NCBI GenBank assembly: GCA_029891385.1 | Contig: CM057228.1 | Location: forward strand, 86,540,964 to 86,604,963 | DNA: 64,000 nt | Source of the DNA: Erythroxylum novogranatense | Taxonomy: Eukaryota > Streptophyta > Magnoliopsida > Malpighiales > Erythroxylaceae | Reading direction: 5' to 3' | Shown: one piece after another, positions 61,652 through 64,000 of the stretch | How the letters are laid out: each line of letters begins with the position of its first letter | Position numbering within the stretch: position 1 is the first letter of the stretch | Position numbers and translations under genes: made by a program | Notes under the pieces: model-generated | Databases searched by the model: none | Told to the model about the DNA's origin: nothing | The model's input: only the letters and a program-made list of their open reading frames with translations

Positions 61652-64000
61652 TTCTCCCTCTTGGACAATAATTAATTACGATAGTTGTAATGATGATAAA
61701 ATACAATAAAAAAGGTTAAGTAAATCACTATATAGGTTGACCAAGTTTTAAAAAACCATTTGATCCAAAGGTAATAAAAGTCCATCATTTCGTTCGGTAA
61801 GGCTTTCGATACCTAAAAATGTCAAATACGTGTGTCATGTATGACACAAATCTAATACAATCACGCATATCTAATACCTCACCAATTTGAATGAGAAATG
61901 GAGTGTGACAAACTAAAATGATACTTGCATATTTTGAAATGTATCATCTTTTTATTTTTAGGTCTCAATTTCTCCAAACTTTATGTCAAACTACATCAAA
62001 GAAATATATTTTCTCTCTCTAAATGTTAAACTGCATTAGAGAAAAATTTTATGAGATTAAATACTTATATTTCTCTATGCCATGTCAAAATCCATAGATT
62101 TACATATTAAACTGTATGTGTCCTAATGATATAATCCCAAAGTCAATTTGTATATATGCCTTATGACCTTTAAGATGCTTAAGATTGACATAGACTTTAA
62201 GACTTTTACCTGTATTATGACAATGTATAATAACACATATGACTGACAACCAAATGATGATCATCTTTATTAATAAACAACCATATTATCATAGCACATA
62301 AGAAATATACAAATATAAAAGGAGCAAATACAATGATCCCTAGCTAATAGTGTCTAAAGACTTCAACATACCCATACTATACATATGTCTCTTACAAACA
62401 TGTAGGCAAAGTCTTTTAGTCAAAAGATTAGCTAGCATATCCTCCGTCCTCAATGTTTCACATCAATGGCACCTTTATGTATCAACTCCTTTATGGTCAA
62501 ACACTTGACCTCCAAATGCTTAGACCTTGAGATATTCTTATTGTTGTTACAGAACAACACAGTAGAAAGATTATTACAATATAACCAAATGGCTCTAGCC
62601 ACTGAATCAACCATAGATAACAACAATCAAAATCCTGAGCCAAACCACCTATGAAACATCCTCAAAGCACGTTTCAAACTCTTTATGCATAGTCAAGGAA
62701 GTCACCAGTGTTTGCTTGACACTCTTCCATAATACTGCATCATCTGTTAACATAAAGATGTAACATGAAGTGAACTCTCTATCATTTGGACACATAGCAA
62801 AATCTGAATCTATATACCTTACGAGGTTTAGATTGTTGACCCGTCTAAATGTCAACATATAATCCATAGTTCCCTTTAAATATCTCTAGACTCACTTAAC
62901 TGCATACCAATGATCTATTCCTAGGTTAGCCAAATATTGACCCAGCAATCCAATAGGAAATGTAATATCTAGTCTAGTGTACACCTGGGTATATGTCAGG
63001 ATACCAACGCATTAGATAAGGCACATTATTTATAGCCTCTCTCTCGATATCATTCTTTGGACACTATGCCAAATATAATCTCTCTCCATAAGAGATAGGT
63101 GCTACAATATGTGCCTAATAAGCAATATTAAACCTTTGAGGTACACGCTCAATGTGTGCACTTTACTAAAGGCCTAAAGAGTATCGAGATCTATCCCAGT
63201 GAATTTGAATATGTAGGTCGAAAGATGTTTCACTAAGGTCTTTCATGTCAAAATGCTTACACAACACTTGCTTCACCTCATGCAATATGGTCAAGTCATT
63301 TAATCCGAGCAAAATACCATCCACATACAACAATAGAAAGATATCTTAACTCCTCCTGACCTTGTAATACAAGTATCTTTCAACTTTATTTTTCACGAAG
63401 CCAATAGATGTCGCAACATCATCAAACTTAAGATATCACTGTCTAGAAACTTGTTTCAAACCATATATTGATTTTCTCAATTTGCAAACCTTGTCAATCT
63501 TTTCTTGATCCTGAAATATTTTAGGTTGCTCCATATAGACATCTTCATAAAAAATCACCATTTTAGAAAGTGGTTTTAACATCTATTTAATGTAGCTTCA
63601 TATCATAATGAGCTAATATTGCCATTACCACTCTAAGTGCATAGATACAGAAGAGAAGGTAAGATTAAAGTAAACCCCTTCTCTTTGAGTGAACCTTGTG
63701 GCAACCAACTGAGCCCTAAATTGATCAACTTTACCTGAAAGTCCTTCTTGGTCTTAAACAATCATTTTCAACTGACGGGGATGCAATGTTGAGGCAAATC
63801 AACTAGCTCCTATACCTTGTTATGCTTCATGAATTGTAGCTTATCACTTATTGCATCTCATCACAAATTTGGATGAGATCCAAAAATAACTTTTGAAAAG
63901 GTAACTAGATCTATAACATGTCATAATATCATAGTCCTGTTCACCCAAATAAACTATGTAATCAAATGCAATAGTAGGTTGTCTCACTCTAGTAGATTTC
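61652..64000 (-). pseudogene. copia-2B interior: RNase H and reverse transcriptase remnants
   Basis: RNase H frame 62649-62867 reads NNLNLVRYIDSDFAMCPNDR and AVLWKSVKQTLVTSLTMHKE. Near 63310-63345 the minus strand reads LLYVDGILLG, so the YVDD catalytic box is YVDG as in copy A. The interior extends past the window end, so integrase and gag are not seen. Confidence 0.85.

Larger units (their letters stand above)
60820..64000. repeat. Duplicated block, copy B (matches 41535-44699)
   Basis: Shares flank, LTR and interior of the minus-strand copia element with copy A, and is cut by the window end. Confidence 0.85.

Overview
This is nuclear DNA from a flowering plant, probably a eudicot. It is AT-rich, has spliced genes with GT-AG introns, and is dominated by plant LTR retrotransposons (Ty3/gypsy and Ty1/copia types). 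Only two host protein genes can be supported, both on the minus strand: a two-exon UDP-rhamnose synthesis gene (UER1 / NRS-ER type, 38676-39829) and a ten-exon phospholipase D of the beta/gamma class (53003-57747). All twelve exons read open and all ten introns are canonical. The two genes are separate and share no operon-like organisation.

Layout, left to right. 1-2678: an LTR end with a primer-binding site, then degraded repeats. 2679-10581: a complete minus-strand gypsy-type element with 2.2-kb LTRs and an interior without recognisable coding sequence (LARD-like). 10582-31900: a three-level nest. An old LTR carrying a 190-bp tandem repeat was split by a copia element (12174-30119, target duplication CATTA), which was itself split by a gypsy chromovirus (18303-27448, target duplication GTACC). 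31900-38500: relics of other gypsy LTRs, including Tat/Athila-like 3' regions, and AT-rich spacer.

UER1 follows. Upstream of its start codon lies a tRNA-derived SINE (40781-41216) with an 11-bp target duplication. 41535-46688 holds a decayed minus-strand copia element, most of which is present again at 60820-64000 together with about 350 bp of shared flank. 46689-48890 is a diverged LTR of the first copia family; its AT microsatellite contains a patchwork of plastid DNA (5S rRNA, psbJ, and a probable rrn5-trnR spacer). 48900-52400 is the 5' part (LTR, tRNA-Asp-type primer site, gag, protease) of a Tat/Athila-like gypsy element on the minus strand. A solo copia LTR (52438-52901) ends about 100 bp from the phospholipase D stop codon. 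Beyond the phospholipase D promoter lie spacer, a gypsy gag relic and the second copia copy.

A quality signal cuts across the window. Between paired LTRs, many differences are CTG or CAG in one copy and ACG, CG or a small indel in the other. This looks like consensus error at CHG-methylated sites, so frameshifts and LTR ages in the large elements should be treated with caution. I found no operon, CRISPR array, tRNA gene or novel multi-gene system. The most unusual items are the plastid patchwork, the UUCG-hairpin array in the gypsy leader, and the consensus-error pattern.
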